Source: Phyto melanocephala
Lineage: Eukaryota; Arthropoda; Insecta; Diptera; Rhinophoridae
Length of the DNA stretch: 64,000 bases
Reading direction: 5' to 3'
NCBI GenBank assembly: GCA_941918925.1
Contig: OW799236.1
Location: 106,222,562-106,286,561 of the forward strand
The notes beneath the pieces are model-generated. The model searched no databases and was not told the origin of the DNA. It worked only from the letters and a program-made list of their open reading frames with translations. Shown here piece after piece: positions 12,311 through 21,385 of this stretch. The translations under genes were made by a program, and so were the position numbers. How positions within the stretch are numbered: the first letter of the stretch is position 1; each line of letters begins with the position of its first letter.

Positions 12311-12834
12311 AAACTACTCATAAAATTTATTAAGTGGATTGGCAACAGGACTAAAAATTTGGTAACGCAATATGTAATTGAGAAGTAGTACCAAGTTTTA
12401 AAACGTATAAATTAAAAGAGAAATGTCAAAAATTCTTAAACTCGTCTAGACGCACAAATTTAATTATTAGACTACAGTCACACGTTCAAATTTTTCTTTA
12501 AATTTTACACATACAGCTTGACATTTGCACAAAAATTAACAGCTGTGCACGCAATTTTAAAGTAATATATTTTAAAGGTGTCATTAAGAAAAATTGAAAT
12601 CATTGTTTTTGTTTTCATTTTGGCGAAGTATTAAATGATTTAAAATACAATATAAAAACAATACAATACAAAAAATTTTGTCGGTGAAATATATATAAAA
12701 TCAAATAAAAAATTTACTTTTAAAATTGAAATCAAATAGGAAAGCGGACATTTTTAACGAAAAAAGTTGAATTAATTAAGGTGACCTAATAAAAAAAGAT
12801 TTTTCTTGTGTTTATGAATAAAAGGCGTAAGGCT
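12311..12834. other. AT-rich spacer, nothing recognised
   Basis: Between the eRF3 upstream region and the transposon nest. No coding frame, repeat copy or RNA gene recognised. Confidence 0.45.
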
Positions 12835-13055
12835 CGGTTAAGAGGAAGAATTTCACTCATATTTGTGTGCACACTTGTCTGTACTTGGCATGTATAGGCA
12901 TGTTTTTATTAAGAAATCAAAAACCAAAGTCTATTAAATAGACTTTGTCAAAAACTAATAAGTGTAAACAAATTTAAAAAAATGAAATTTGGGCAAGTTA
13001 ATTGCTTTCAAAGACGAATTCATATCAGGTGATAACATCCCTGCAACAAACACAA
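12835..13055 (+). mobile_element. Fragment of the GGCAAGT-rich inverted-repeat element
   Basis: AGAGGAAGAATTTCACTCAT through AGAAATCAAAAACC matches 15175-15260 in direct orientation. The following TTGGGCAAGTTAATTGCT matches about 15618-15638, where sequence resumes after a nested repeat. Between them is the near-palindrome CCAAAGTCTATTAAATAG, similar to the ends of the element at 14315-15099. Near 13025, GAATTCATATCAGG is inverted with respect to about 14286-14300. Confidence 0.5.
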
Positions 13056-13310
13056 AAAGGCCCAGAGAATGTCAAAACACAAAAAAATAATTTTTTTGTT
13101 AATTTTCATTAAAATTTTATTTATATAAATTTACGCGAAAAGTTTTAAAATAAATAAGTATTTTTAATTGATTCCATAAATTTGTGCTAGTTTATATCAC
13201 ATATATGTTTTTTTAGACATTTTTCACAATTTTCACAACTTTTTTTTTAGAACAAACATAACGGAAGTTTTGCATTTCCTGTATTAAAAACATTAAAAAT
13301 ATTGCTTATT

Positions 13311-14125
13311 ATACCCTTCACACAGTGAAAAAGGGTATATATAGGTTTGGCATTCCGCGTGAAATTTCTACAATTTTCATTTCCGACCCCATAAAGTATA
13401 TATTTTCTGAAAGCTTATGACTAGGGGAGTCGATTAAGCTCTAACAGTCTGTCCGTCTGTCCGTGTGTATGTTGGAATCAACTTTCTGAATCCACCCGAC
13501 ATCGCTTGGACCCGGGTGAGGTATTGAAATATCAGAAATATTTGGGAGTAGATCGGTATTGAAAATCAGAAACATCGGTACATAAACAACTGAGATATGA
13601 GCAGAAACCCACGACCACCTCGATTTTTTTTCACAAAAACAACATTACAACAACAACATACGTCATACAAACGTGTATACTGGTTAGAGAAAACGTGGCA
13701 TCAAATCCCAACTAAGCCAAAAAAAAATTTTTTTATTTTAAAATTTTTTTTTAATTTTTTTATTATATTTTTATTTTTTATTTAATATATTATTTATATT
13801 TTTATTATAATTTTTTTCTTAATTTTTAATTTTTTTTTAATTTTTTATTTTTTTTTTGTTTTATATTTATTATATATATTTTAATTATTTTTTTTTATTT
13901 TTTTTTTTAATTTTTTTTTTAATTTTTTTTTTAAATTTTTTTTAACATACTTAAGTAAATTTATAATATTACAATGGGATATTTTTATATATGTATGTTT
14001 TTTATATATGAATGTACGTATTTCACATGAGATAAATGGTGATACAAACTACTGTTATTGCATGACTACACGTTGTGAAGAGTATATAAGATTCGGCACG
14101 GCCGAATATAGCGCTCTTACTTGTT
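13311..14125 (-). mobile_element. TATATTCGGC-family repeat, best full-length copy
   Basis: Runs from ATACCCTTCACACAGTG through TTTCATTTCCGACCCC, ATAAAGTATATATTTTC and GTCTGTCCGTCTGTCCGTG, a degenerate T-rich middle (about 13725-13950), then CACATGAGATAAATGG to ATATAGCGCTCTTACTTGTT. About 815 bp without obvious interruption, so it is the reference for copies at 6594, 9483, 15275, 43525, 53077, 54067, 55633 and 62970. No open frame. The ends are not inverted repeats of each other. Confidence 0.6.
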
Positions 14126-14314
14126 CTTATTAAATTTTATTTGACTTATTTCCCAAAAAGGTATTGCACAAATATTAGTACTTTTATAATTTATTTCACA
14201 AACTTTACTAATTTTGTAAAATTTGTCAATCACTGCATATAAAAATTAATTCAAATGTAAAAAAATTAGCTGACTTTATAACATCGCCTGATATGAATTT
14301 GCCTTGATTGCTTT

Positions 14315-15099
14315 GTCTAAGCCAAGGTCTATTAAATAAAGTCTGTGCAACTCTACAAAAACAAAAAGCAAAAAAAATATACGGGCATTTTGTTAGTGTA
14401 AAATTACTCTAAGGTAGTCAAAAACAGCTGACTAAAATACCAAAAAATTCATCCAGGTGAAATTATCAGTCCATCTAATGGGAAACGTTACTGTCAAACT
14501 CTATGTATAAAAAATTAATTTTTATGAGGTATTTGACAGAGAGCAGCACAGCAAATTCGCCGTTGCATATACCTGTATGAATATGCCCAACGCCTATTAA
14601 ATTTTGTGTTTTCATTTTGTTTAACAATTTTTTCAAGACAACAAAAATAAATTGTGTTAATAGTAAATATTTGCTAAATATATGGCTGATAAAGATAAAA
14701 TAGAAGTCTAGACGATGTATTGAAGAAGCGTGCTGTTTCACAAGGTATGTTGGGCCGAAAAGATGCTCGTTTCGCTGCTGGTGTTGTACAAATGGTGCGT
14801 GAAGGCAAAATAGCTAATCGTTGTATTTTCTTGGCCTGTGAGCCAAGTAATGGCAAGGCTGCTATAGCTGTTGGTGTGGCTCAGTCCTTGGGTACAGAAA
14901 CGCCTTTTACCAGCATGTCCGGCTCGGAAATATATTAAGTTGAAAAATTATCAATCATAAAATTGAAAAATTGAAAAACATAAATGTCGCCCTAAAAAGG
15001 TAAACAAATTTTGACAACTTCGAGTAGTAAACATAGGGGAGCAAAAAACGATCAGCTGATTAGTTGAACAGACCTTATTTTATAGACCTTGGTCTAAAC
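14315..15099. mobile_element. Inverted-repeat element carrying a reptin gene fragment
   Basis: Terminal inverted repeats are seen at 14315-14352 (GTCTAAGCCAAGGTCTATTA ...) and 15063-15100 (reverse complement GTTTAGACCAAGGTCTATAA ...), matching at about 32 of 38 positions. The 785-bp body contains the reptin-like fragment at 14682-14938. No target-site duplication can be read at these borders, so the ends may be slightly off or the arms may belong to two insertions. A single related arm is at about 12925-12950. Confidence 0.5.
14682..14938 (+). pseudogene. Broken fragment of reptin (RUVBL2, RuvB-like 2 helicase)
   Basis: The frame from the ATG at 14682 reads MADKDKIEV and hits a stop. One base earlier in that last codon a second frame opens as LDDVLKKRAVSQGMLGRKDA and continues to FTSMSGSEIY, where it stops at 14938. 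This resembles the reptin N-terminus, including AAGVV, MVREGKIA and TPFTSMSGSEIY. The segment reptin normally has between IEV and LDDV, about 20 residues, is missing with a frameshift. The Walker A loop has decayed to CEPSNGKAA, losing the Thr after the Lys. Only about the first 110 codons are represented. It keeps the 5' end, unlike a typical 5'-truncated retrocopy. It sits inside an inverted-repeat element, suggesting captured gene sequence. Non-functional as an ATPase. Confidence 0.8.
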
Positions 15100-15102
15100 G
15101 TG

Positions 15103-15735
15103 AAAGCAACACCCCTTTTTGACTCGGCAAGTCACTTGTGCATGAGACTTGCGCAAGTCTTATGTTTATAGACAAGAGGAAGAAACTTGCTCATATTTGA
15201 GTACACACTTACCTGTACTCGGCAAGTACGAGCAAGTTTTTGTTTAGAAACCAAAAACAAAAAAGAAATAAAAACAAACAAGAGTGCTATATTCGGCCAT
15301 GCCGAATCTTATAAACCCTTCACAACATGTAGTCACGCAACAACAATTGTTTATATCACAATTTATCTCATATGAAATACGTACATACATATAAAAAACA
15401 TACATATATAAAAACATTAAAAATAAAATTAAAAATAAAACAATAAAAATTTGAATAATATATAAAATAAAAAAAAAATTGCTTGGCTCACTCTAACCAG
15501 TATACCACGTTTGTATGTATGTGTAGATAATTGATAATTGTAGAAATTTCAAACGGAATGACAAACCTATATATACCTTTTTTCATTGTGTGAAGTGTAT
15601 ATTAAGTAAAAGAGAACGAAACTTGGGCAAGTCAATTGCTGAGTCTGAACGTGAAAGAAAGTTCAAAGAAAAATAAAAGGAAATTAAAAACTAACTTGCG
15701 CAAGTGACTTGTCTAGTCAGAAAGGGGTGCAAGTT
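15103..15735. mobile_element. Inverted-repeat element rich in GGCAAGT, interrupted
   Basis: The left arm near 15105 has ACACCCCTTTTTGACT then AAGTCACTTGTGC; the right arm ends near 15735 and its reverse complement reads GCACCCCTTTCTGACT then AAGTCACTTGCGC. Subterminal motifs such as CTTGCGCAAG and GGCAAGT recur inside. A TATATTCGGC-family repeat (15275-15600) has landed in it. A second fragment is at 12835-13055. Confidence 0.5.
15275..15600 (+). mobile_element. TATATTCGGC-family repeat nested in an inverted-repeat element
   Basis: Opens ACAAGAGTGCTATATTCGGC, contains ACCCTTCACAACATGTAGTC and CTCATATGAAATACGTACAT, and closes with AAACGGAATGACAAACCTAT before GTGTGAAG. Much of the usual body is deleted. 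Host sequence resumes on both sides with the 12835-type element. Confidence 0.6.
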
Positions 15736-15756
15736 TAAAAGAAAATAAAAAACTTA

Positions 15757-16175
15757 GGCCCCTTTCGCATTAGGCAACTTTAATTGCGCAAGTATAATTT
15801 TAATTTTTATTTATTTTCTTTTGAACTTGCTTTTATGTTCACATTGAGCAACTTGGTTGAGCAAGTTTAATTAATTTAGTTGTTCTGTTTCATCTCGCTT
15901 CCAATTTCTCATCATTTTTAAATATGTGATTCACTTATAAACAAATAAAATTTTCACACACACAAAATTACACAACACACCGAAGAAGAAATAAAAGACA
16001 ATGTCAAAAACAAATAAATATTCCAAGACAAGAATGACAGCAGAAGCAGAATTGCCAAGTACAAGCAAGTCTGTACTCAAATCTCGGCAATTCTTTCCCC
16101 TTCACACCGACCTTTCCTCTCACACCCACAAACACAAGACTTGAGCAATTATAGTTGCCTAATGCGAAAGAGGCC
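15757..16175. mobile_element. Harbinger-like MITE, copy 1
   Basis: 419 bp, starting GGCCCCTTTCGCATTAGGCA and ending in the inverted counterpart TTGCCTAATGCGAAAGAGGCC. Flanked by the direct 3-bp duplication TTA (15754-15756 and 16176-16178). A TTA/TNA 3-bp duplication and GG-starting ends are typical of PIF/Harbinger DNA transposons. No transposase is present. The sister copy at 28109-28507 is in opposite orientation and shares internal segments such as AGACAAGAATGACAGC. Upstream of SC35. Confidence 0.75.
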
Positions 16176-16544
16176 TTACTTGGGCAAGAGACTTTCCTTA
16201 TTAGAAATGGGCTTTTTCTTTTCTGAAGTGACAAGCGCTTTTCGAAAAAAAGGAAAAATCACTGAAAACTATATATTTTAAAATTCTGTATAAAAAAATG
16301 TTTAATAGACAAATATTTTGCATAACAAAAATTTAAAGAAATTTATATTTTTCAATATACGAGCGAGCAAGTAAAGAAGATTAACCGATTATAAGTAACA
16401 AAAATCCTAAAACTTGTATTGTATAGTTGAATAACGTGTTAACCTTCTTACCAAATTTGAGTAATTGTTGGCACTTTTTTTGTGTAAATATAATATTAAT
16501 AAAATTGAATTCAATTAAACATAATATGTTTATAAATATGTTAC

Positions 16545-16922
16545 ATATATGTGACAGCGCATAGAGAAAGGGTCCTAAGGGTAAAAACAGGGTTTGTTCA
16601 GTTTAAAAGATTAAATGATTTTTATATTTTTTAAATTGTTCATAAGGGAAAAAATTTTTTTTTGTAGTTTCGTAAAATCAAGTTATTTTGTTATTTTGAA
16701 GGGAAAAAAAACTAAAAAAATTTTAACAATAGGCCCCTTTCTATTTGCGCTTAGAATCGTCGACTCTACTTTAATAAAACACGCATATCTCTGGGAGGGA
16801 ACACTTTTGGGGCATGGGATCGGTCTCATTCGATGCTCAGATGTTGTCCACATCAAAAAAAAAAAAAGTGAAAATTGTTTTTTTACCCTTAGGCCCCTTT
16901 CTCTATGCGCTGTCACATATAT
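16545..16922. mobile_element. Inverted-repeat element with 42-nt near-perfect arms
   Basis: Arms 16545-16586 and 16881-16922 are inverted and match at 41 of 42 positions; they contain GTGACAGCGCATAGAGAAAG. An internal relative of the arm (GGCCCCTTTCTATTTGCGCT) is near 16731-16750. The high arm identity suggests a recent insertion. It ends about 380 bp upstream of the SC35 start codon. The GGCCCCTTTC core resembles the Harbinger-like ends nearby, so the families may be related. Confidence 0.65.
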
Positions 16923-17049
16923 TGAAAAAGTATACTTAATTTTTTTAATGTTTGAAAAAAACAATATTGCAAAATTTTAGCACTTTTTGAACTGTAAAAC
17001 ATTTTAGCACTGCTTTCCGCGGTTTTGCACTTTTTCTTTATCATATTAT

Positions 17050-17124
17050 GGCAACACTGGTAAATACAAAATACATGACGTCTGAACTCACCTAGTCCAA
17101 TAATTATTTTGATTGGCAACACTG
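17050..17124 (+). promoter_or_regulatory. Putative SC35 promoter motifs (two GGCAACACTG sites)
   Basis: The exact 10-mer GGCAACACTG occurs at 17050-17059 and 17115-17124, 180-256 bp upstream of the SC35 start codon. It resembles the fly core-promoter Motif 1 type (GGTCACACT), but that link is inference. No TATA box is evident. The same 10-mer occurs inverted at 48263-48272 next to a TATA-like sequence. Confidence 0.35.
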
Positions 17125-17305
17125 CTATTTCATTCGTTCATTTTTAATAGGCTTTTCCTGCCGTTTGGACGTGTCTTGTGCGTACGCTTTAAATAATATC
17201 CAGTCCGCCATATTTGCAATTTACATAGGCTAAAAAAAATAGCCACGAGATAAATATTTTCTTCTTGTTTGTGTTAAATAAAAAGCCGTCAAAATTAATC
17301 GAAGA

Positions 17306-20255
17306 ATGAATCATAATAACAATAATAGCGGCCGTCCGCCGCCACGGATTGACGGGATGATATCTCTTAAGGTAAATTTTTTTGTCAACGCTTATCGGCA
17401 AAAACAAAATGGCGTCGTACAGCCTAAAAAGTAACTTCATAAATGAATTTAATGGCTTGTTTTTTTTTAGGTGGACAATTTAACATATCGCACCACACCA
17501 GAAGATTTGCGACGTGTTTTTGAGCGTTGTGGTGATGTTGGTGACATTTACATCCCTCGTGATCGTCATACCCGTGAAAGTCGTGGCTTCGCATTTGTTA
17601 GGTAAGTGGTATTTTAGTTATGAGGATTTTTGAATTGGGTTTAACATTAAACTATAGCTAAAAACACTGCAGGAGGAATATCGTGTTTCCTTTCCACGTA
17701 ACATTATTTATTATCACAATTGTAAAAATTGCGTGCGTGCAAAACGAGGATATTTGAAGAGACTAATGTTGCAATTTATTTGTAATTTACTTTAATGTGC
17801 TCGTAATATTTGACGCAATAAGATGATAAAATTATTAATTTTCTTTGCACAAATAAAGAAAAATTCAACTATTTTAAAACAAAATGATTTTTACATGAAA
17901 AATTTCGATAATAACGTAGGTACATATAAAATAATTTCTATAGGAACAAATCTAGTTTACCAACTAGAAAACATAATATTTTGTGGCTTATCCTTATATT
18001 TAAAAATATCTTCGTTGATTGAGTCTATGAGGCTAGCTTATACCTAAGAAGAAATGTTCCAAAAATTGTAATTTTCTTGAAAATCTCTTCTAAATTTTTT
18101 CAGTTATCGGGAACTTTATTGATCTACAATTTCCCATAGATTTTCTATTGGATTAAGATCTGGCGGTTGTGCCGTTTTAAAACGTTAATATTGTTAACGA
18201 CCCGCTCTTTTACACATTCGGTGTGTGTTTAGTGTCGTTATCTTGATGGTATCTCCACTTTATCGTAATTTTTTCATCTACATGTGTAAGCATTCCAGCT
18301 TGCAGGATTTCTATTATAAAGAAAACATCCCAGACCAAAACGTTACCGCTACTGTACCTCTTTTATAACGTGTGAAGACATTGGCCTTTTGGTCTTTGAA
18401 CTAGTCTTAATCCATCCAAACCTTTAATTTTGTTTTTTGCAAAGCCATTTATCTGTTAGTCAAAATCCTGCCTTTAGCTAACGGCAAGTTGTAATAATGG
18501 CACTTAGTTTAATAATTTTATCTTGCAAAACTTTAAATACGTATGAAAGCTACAAATGTATGTACAATTTTTATTTTATACCTACCGATTTCTTTTATTA
18601 AAAAAAAATGCAATTTTCTGTAATAATAACTTTTTGTATTTACTGGGAAAGTGTTTTATGAAAGATTGCTAAAATAAGAAGATTTTGAATTGCAACTATT
18701 GTCTACGCATCTTTACTAGACGATATACATACAAAAGCTACAAGTAATTGGTAAAGGTATTCCATCATTATTCATTCCAAAATGAAAAAATATAAATGTG
18801 CATTTATTATGGTGTCGTCACATAAGGTGATAACGCAAATCATTTTAGTATCTAGAACATTCTGTAAAAGACATTAGTTACTTAAAATTTTAAGGCTATT
18901 ATTTCTGTTAAAAAATATCCGAGAATATGATAGAAACTTACATTAATTTTAACAAATATGTACATAATTTTTATACTGGCAACTTCTTCTTTTCAACTTT
19001 TTTTTTACCATTTTGTTAACGATACATAACGAATATAAATTCATTAGGGTAGTAGTTTTAAACCTTTTTTTTTATTGAAGTAACGAGCTTTTTTCGTTGT
19101 TTTTATTTTATTTATATCACAAAAAAAAACTCAACCCGCACAAAGGCAATAAATTTCACATTTTTAAAAAATTTTATTAATTATATATTATTTTTCAAAT
19201 TCTTCTAAATCAATTTGATTTATACATTTTTAGTTTAACTAATTTACACCTGTTAAAATTTTTACATTTGATTACACAAAATGAAAAAAACAAAGAGAAA
19301 AATAAGATCTGACATCAGTGTAGGTTAAAAGTAGGTATATGTAGGTACATACATAAGATAAAGTTATGTTGAGCCTTTTGAGTTTTTGCATATAACGTTA
19401 AATATTTTAGTATACAGCCGTAACTATTTAAAAAATAAAAGAATTAGGGTATATATACCTAAAATTAGGTCAAAACTAATTGCAATAAATCGCTTAAAAA
19501 AATATTGTGATATATATAAAATTTTTACGGGACGTTTAGATTAGAAGTAACACAGTTATTTATTTATTAATTTCAATACAAAGAAAACCTTGTCCAAATA
19601 TCAAACTATCAATGGCAAACTATACTAAAATACAAGTTCGCCTCAAATATTTTTTATATGAAGCTTGATAGTGAAATGAGATGGCGAATTCAGTCGAATT
19701 GGACGATATGTGTACTTTGGTTTTGTTCTATAAAAAATCGCTGTAAAATATTTTTTTTTATTTATTTATTGGTAACAAAATAATCAACCGAGCCTATAAG
19801 GCAATATACAATTGAAAGACTAGCAAATAAAACTAGATGCCTTGTAAATATTTATGCTTTGTAGATTTTATGACAAACGGGATGCCGAAGAGGCCCTAGA
19901 AGCTATGGATGGTCGTAAATTAGATGGTAGGGAGTTGCGCGTACAAATGGCGCGCTATGGGCGCCCTACATCACCATCTAACAACAGACGTAACAATAAT
20001 CGTCGAGGAGGTGGTGGTCGGCGTCGTTCACGCTCTCCTATTCGACGCCGTTCTCGAAGCCCACGACGTCGGTCTTATTCACGTTCACGTTCTGCACAAA
20101 GTCGTTCACCCATCAGACGAAACAAATTTTCGCGCAGTCCAGTAAGGCGCTCTCTTAGTCGTAGTGGCAGCCGAAATGGTCTAGGCGCTGTAAGCAGTGG
20201 AACTGGAGCCGCAGATAGAGGACGAAGTGTATCACGTAGCCGTAGTAGATCTTAA
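17306..20255 (+). CDS. SC35: Serine/arginine-rich splicing factor SC35 (SRSF2)
   Basis: Nuclear SR protein that binds exonic enhancers and recruits spliceosome components. Coding exons: 17306-17371, 17471-17601, 19865-20255, in phase, encoding 195 residues, as expected for the family. A short N-terminus ([17 protein letters not shown]) leads into one RRM (about residues 18-95): RNP2 is VDNLTY and RNP1 is RGFAFVRF, the latter split by intron 2. A Gly/Arg/Asn hinge follows, then an Arg-Ser domain (about 113-195) rich in RSRS and RSPIRR. The ATG at 17306 is chosen because the reading continues into the family N-terminus. Intron 2 (2.26 kb) holds a Tc1 remnant and a short repeat close to the exon 3 acceptor. 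A splice-like intron in the 3'UTR suggests autoregulation. Confidence 0.95.
18100..18480 (-). pseudogene. Decayed Tc1-type transposase remnant in SC35 intron 2
   Basis: Read on the minus strand with frameshifts, it gives QDNDTKHT and later [12 protein letters not shown], the known conserved blocks around the second and third acidic catalytic residues of Tc1 transposases. Stops and frame breaks separate them, so it is inactive. No inverted repeats could be matched around it. Confidence 0.75.
19762..19850 (+). repeat. GCCTATAAGGC-type short repeat near the SC35 exon 3 acceptor
   Basis: TTTATTTATTGGTAAC, then AATCAACCGAGCCTATAAGG and CAATATACAATTGAAAG. Related to 7656-7810, 33540-33600 and, less closely, 23535-23600. 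It ends about 15-60 bases before the exon 3 splice acceptor, so the branch point region of SC35 intron 2 may be repeat-derived. Confidence 0.45.
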
Positions 20256-20314
20256 GGAAAATTTCTTTATAAACAAAATGAAAAAGGACATATTAAAGCA
20301 AATGTGCAAAAAAT

Positions 20315-20400
20315 GTAAGTAAATAAACATTTACAATTTTTTTTTTCTTGCAAGTTAACATTTTTTTTTTTTTTTTGTTTTCTTTTAACATTTTCTTTAG
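20315..20400 (+). other. Probable intron in the SC35 3'UTR
   Basis: A strong donor GTAAGT (20315) lies 59 bases after the stop codon. It is followed by a long T-rich tract and the acceptor TTTTCTTTAG ending at 20400, giving an 86-bp intron. An AATAAA inside the intron (about 20322) and another after it (20406) would give alternative 3' ends. Human SRSF2 controls its own level through 3'UTR splicing; whether that holds here is inference. Confidence 0.45.
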
Positions 20401-20405
20401 GTCTC

Positions 20406-20411
20406 AATAAA
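20406..20411 (+). promoter_or_regulatory. Poly(A) signal for the spliced SC35 transcript
   Basis: AATAAA six bases after the putative 3'UTR acceptor, with a T/G-containing stretch about 25-40 bases further on. A second signal at about 20322 lies inside the putative intron and would be used only when that intron is retained. Confidence 0.45.
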
Positions 20412-20419
20412 ACCATTAC

Positions 20420-21385
20420 GTAATGGCTTCTGGGGACTTGTATTTTACACTTATTTTAAACATGTGTTGCTGTTTTATCAGCAGGTATATAATAATACTT
20501 TAATATTTAACTACTTTACTTTTAATTTACTACGTAAACACAAAAACAGTTTTGAAAACAAAAACAAAATCTTATTTTGGCTGATAAAAAATAAATAACT
20601 AAACAGACATCAAGAAAGCTATTAAAAAGGTTTTCAGTAATCTTAAAAATTATCTTTTATAAAATATTACATTTTTTTTTTTTAATTTTTATCAGCTATC
20701 TTTATAATAGAAATTTCATAACGATAATAAACCAGAAAGGGGTAAAATTATTTTTTCAACATTAAATAGTGGTTTAAAAACCCATCACTATAAATAACAA
20801 AAAAATTATGTTTGCCACCTATTAACATACATATGTATTAATCAAATAATCTATTAAATTCATACATTCTTTTCGTATTCTGTATACACACCTAAATATT
20901 AAAAAAAAAATAAAGAAATAAAATTATGCAAAATTTGTAATCACTTGATTACGAACGTATTTATGTAAAAAGTATTTAGGCATTTTAGATCCTACCAATA
21001 AAAACTCCCTTCAAATATATTTAATAAAACCTAAAAAATATAATACAAGGCCTAAGTTTTTGCATAAAAATTGTAAATGAACTAGGATGTTTGTGTAGAT
21101 ATAGAAATTCCCATATGGACTAAATACTTGAAACATGGAACGTTTAGGATTTTAGAGCCTATATTTATTTTTGTTTAATTTTTCTCTATTACAACTATTT
21201 TCTTTTAATTTGCTGCTATAAATTTAAAAAAATCTATATGAAACTATTTTAATAATTATAAACCATTTTATATAATACAGGCATATAAAGCGGTTTGTTG
21301 GCTGGTTATTAGCAGAAGGCAGGCAGAAAATAATTATAAAACCAGTATTAAAAAAATAGTGAAAAATTAAATGTTTAATTGATGA
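20420..21385. other. AT-rich spacer after SC35, no gene seen
   Basis: Possible extended SC35 3'UTR with further AATAAA hexamers; no coding similarity on either strand and no repeat family recognised. Confidence 0.5.

Noticed and set aside
16615..16980. 121-codon frame
   Set aside because: Spans an inverted-repeat element and its flank; composition-driven, no domain.
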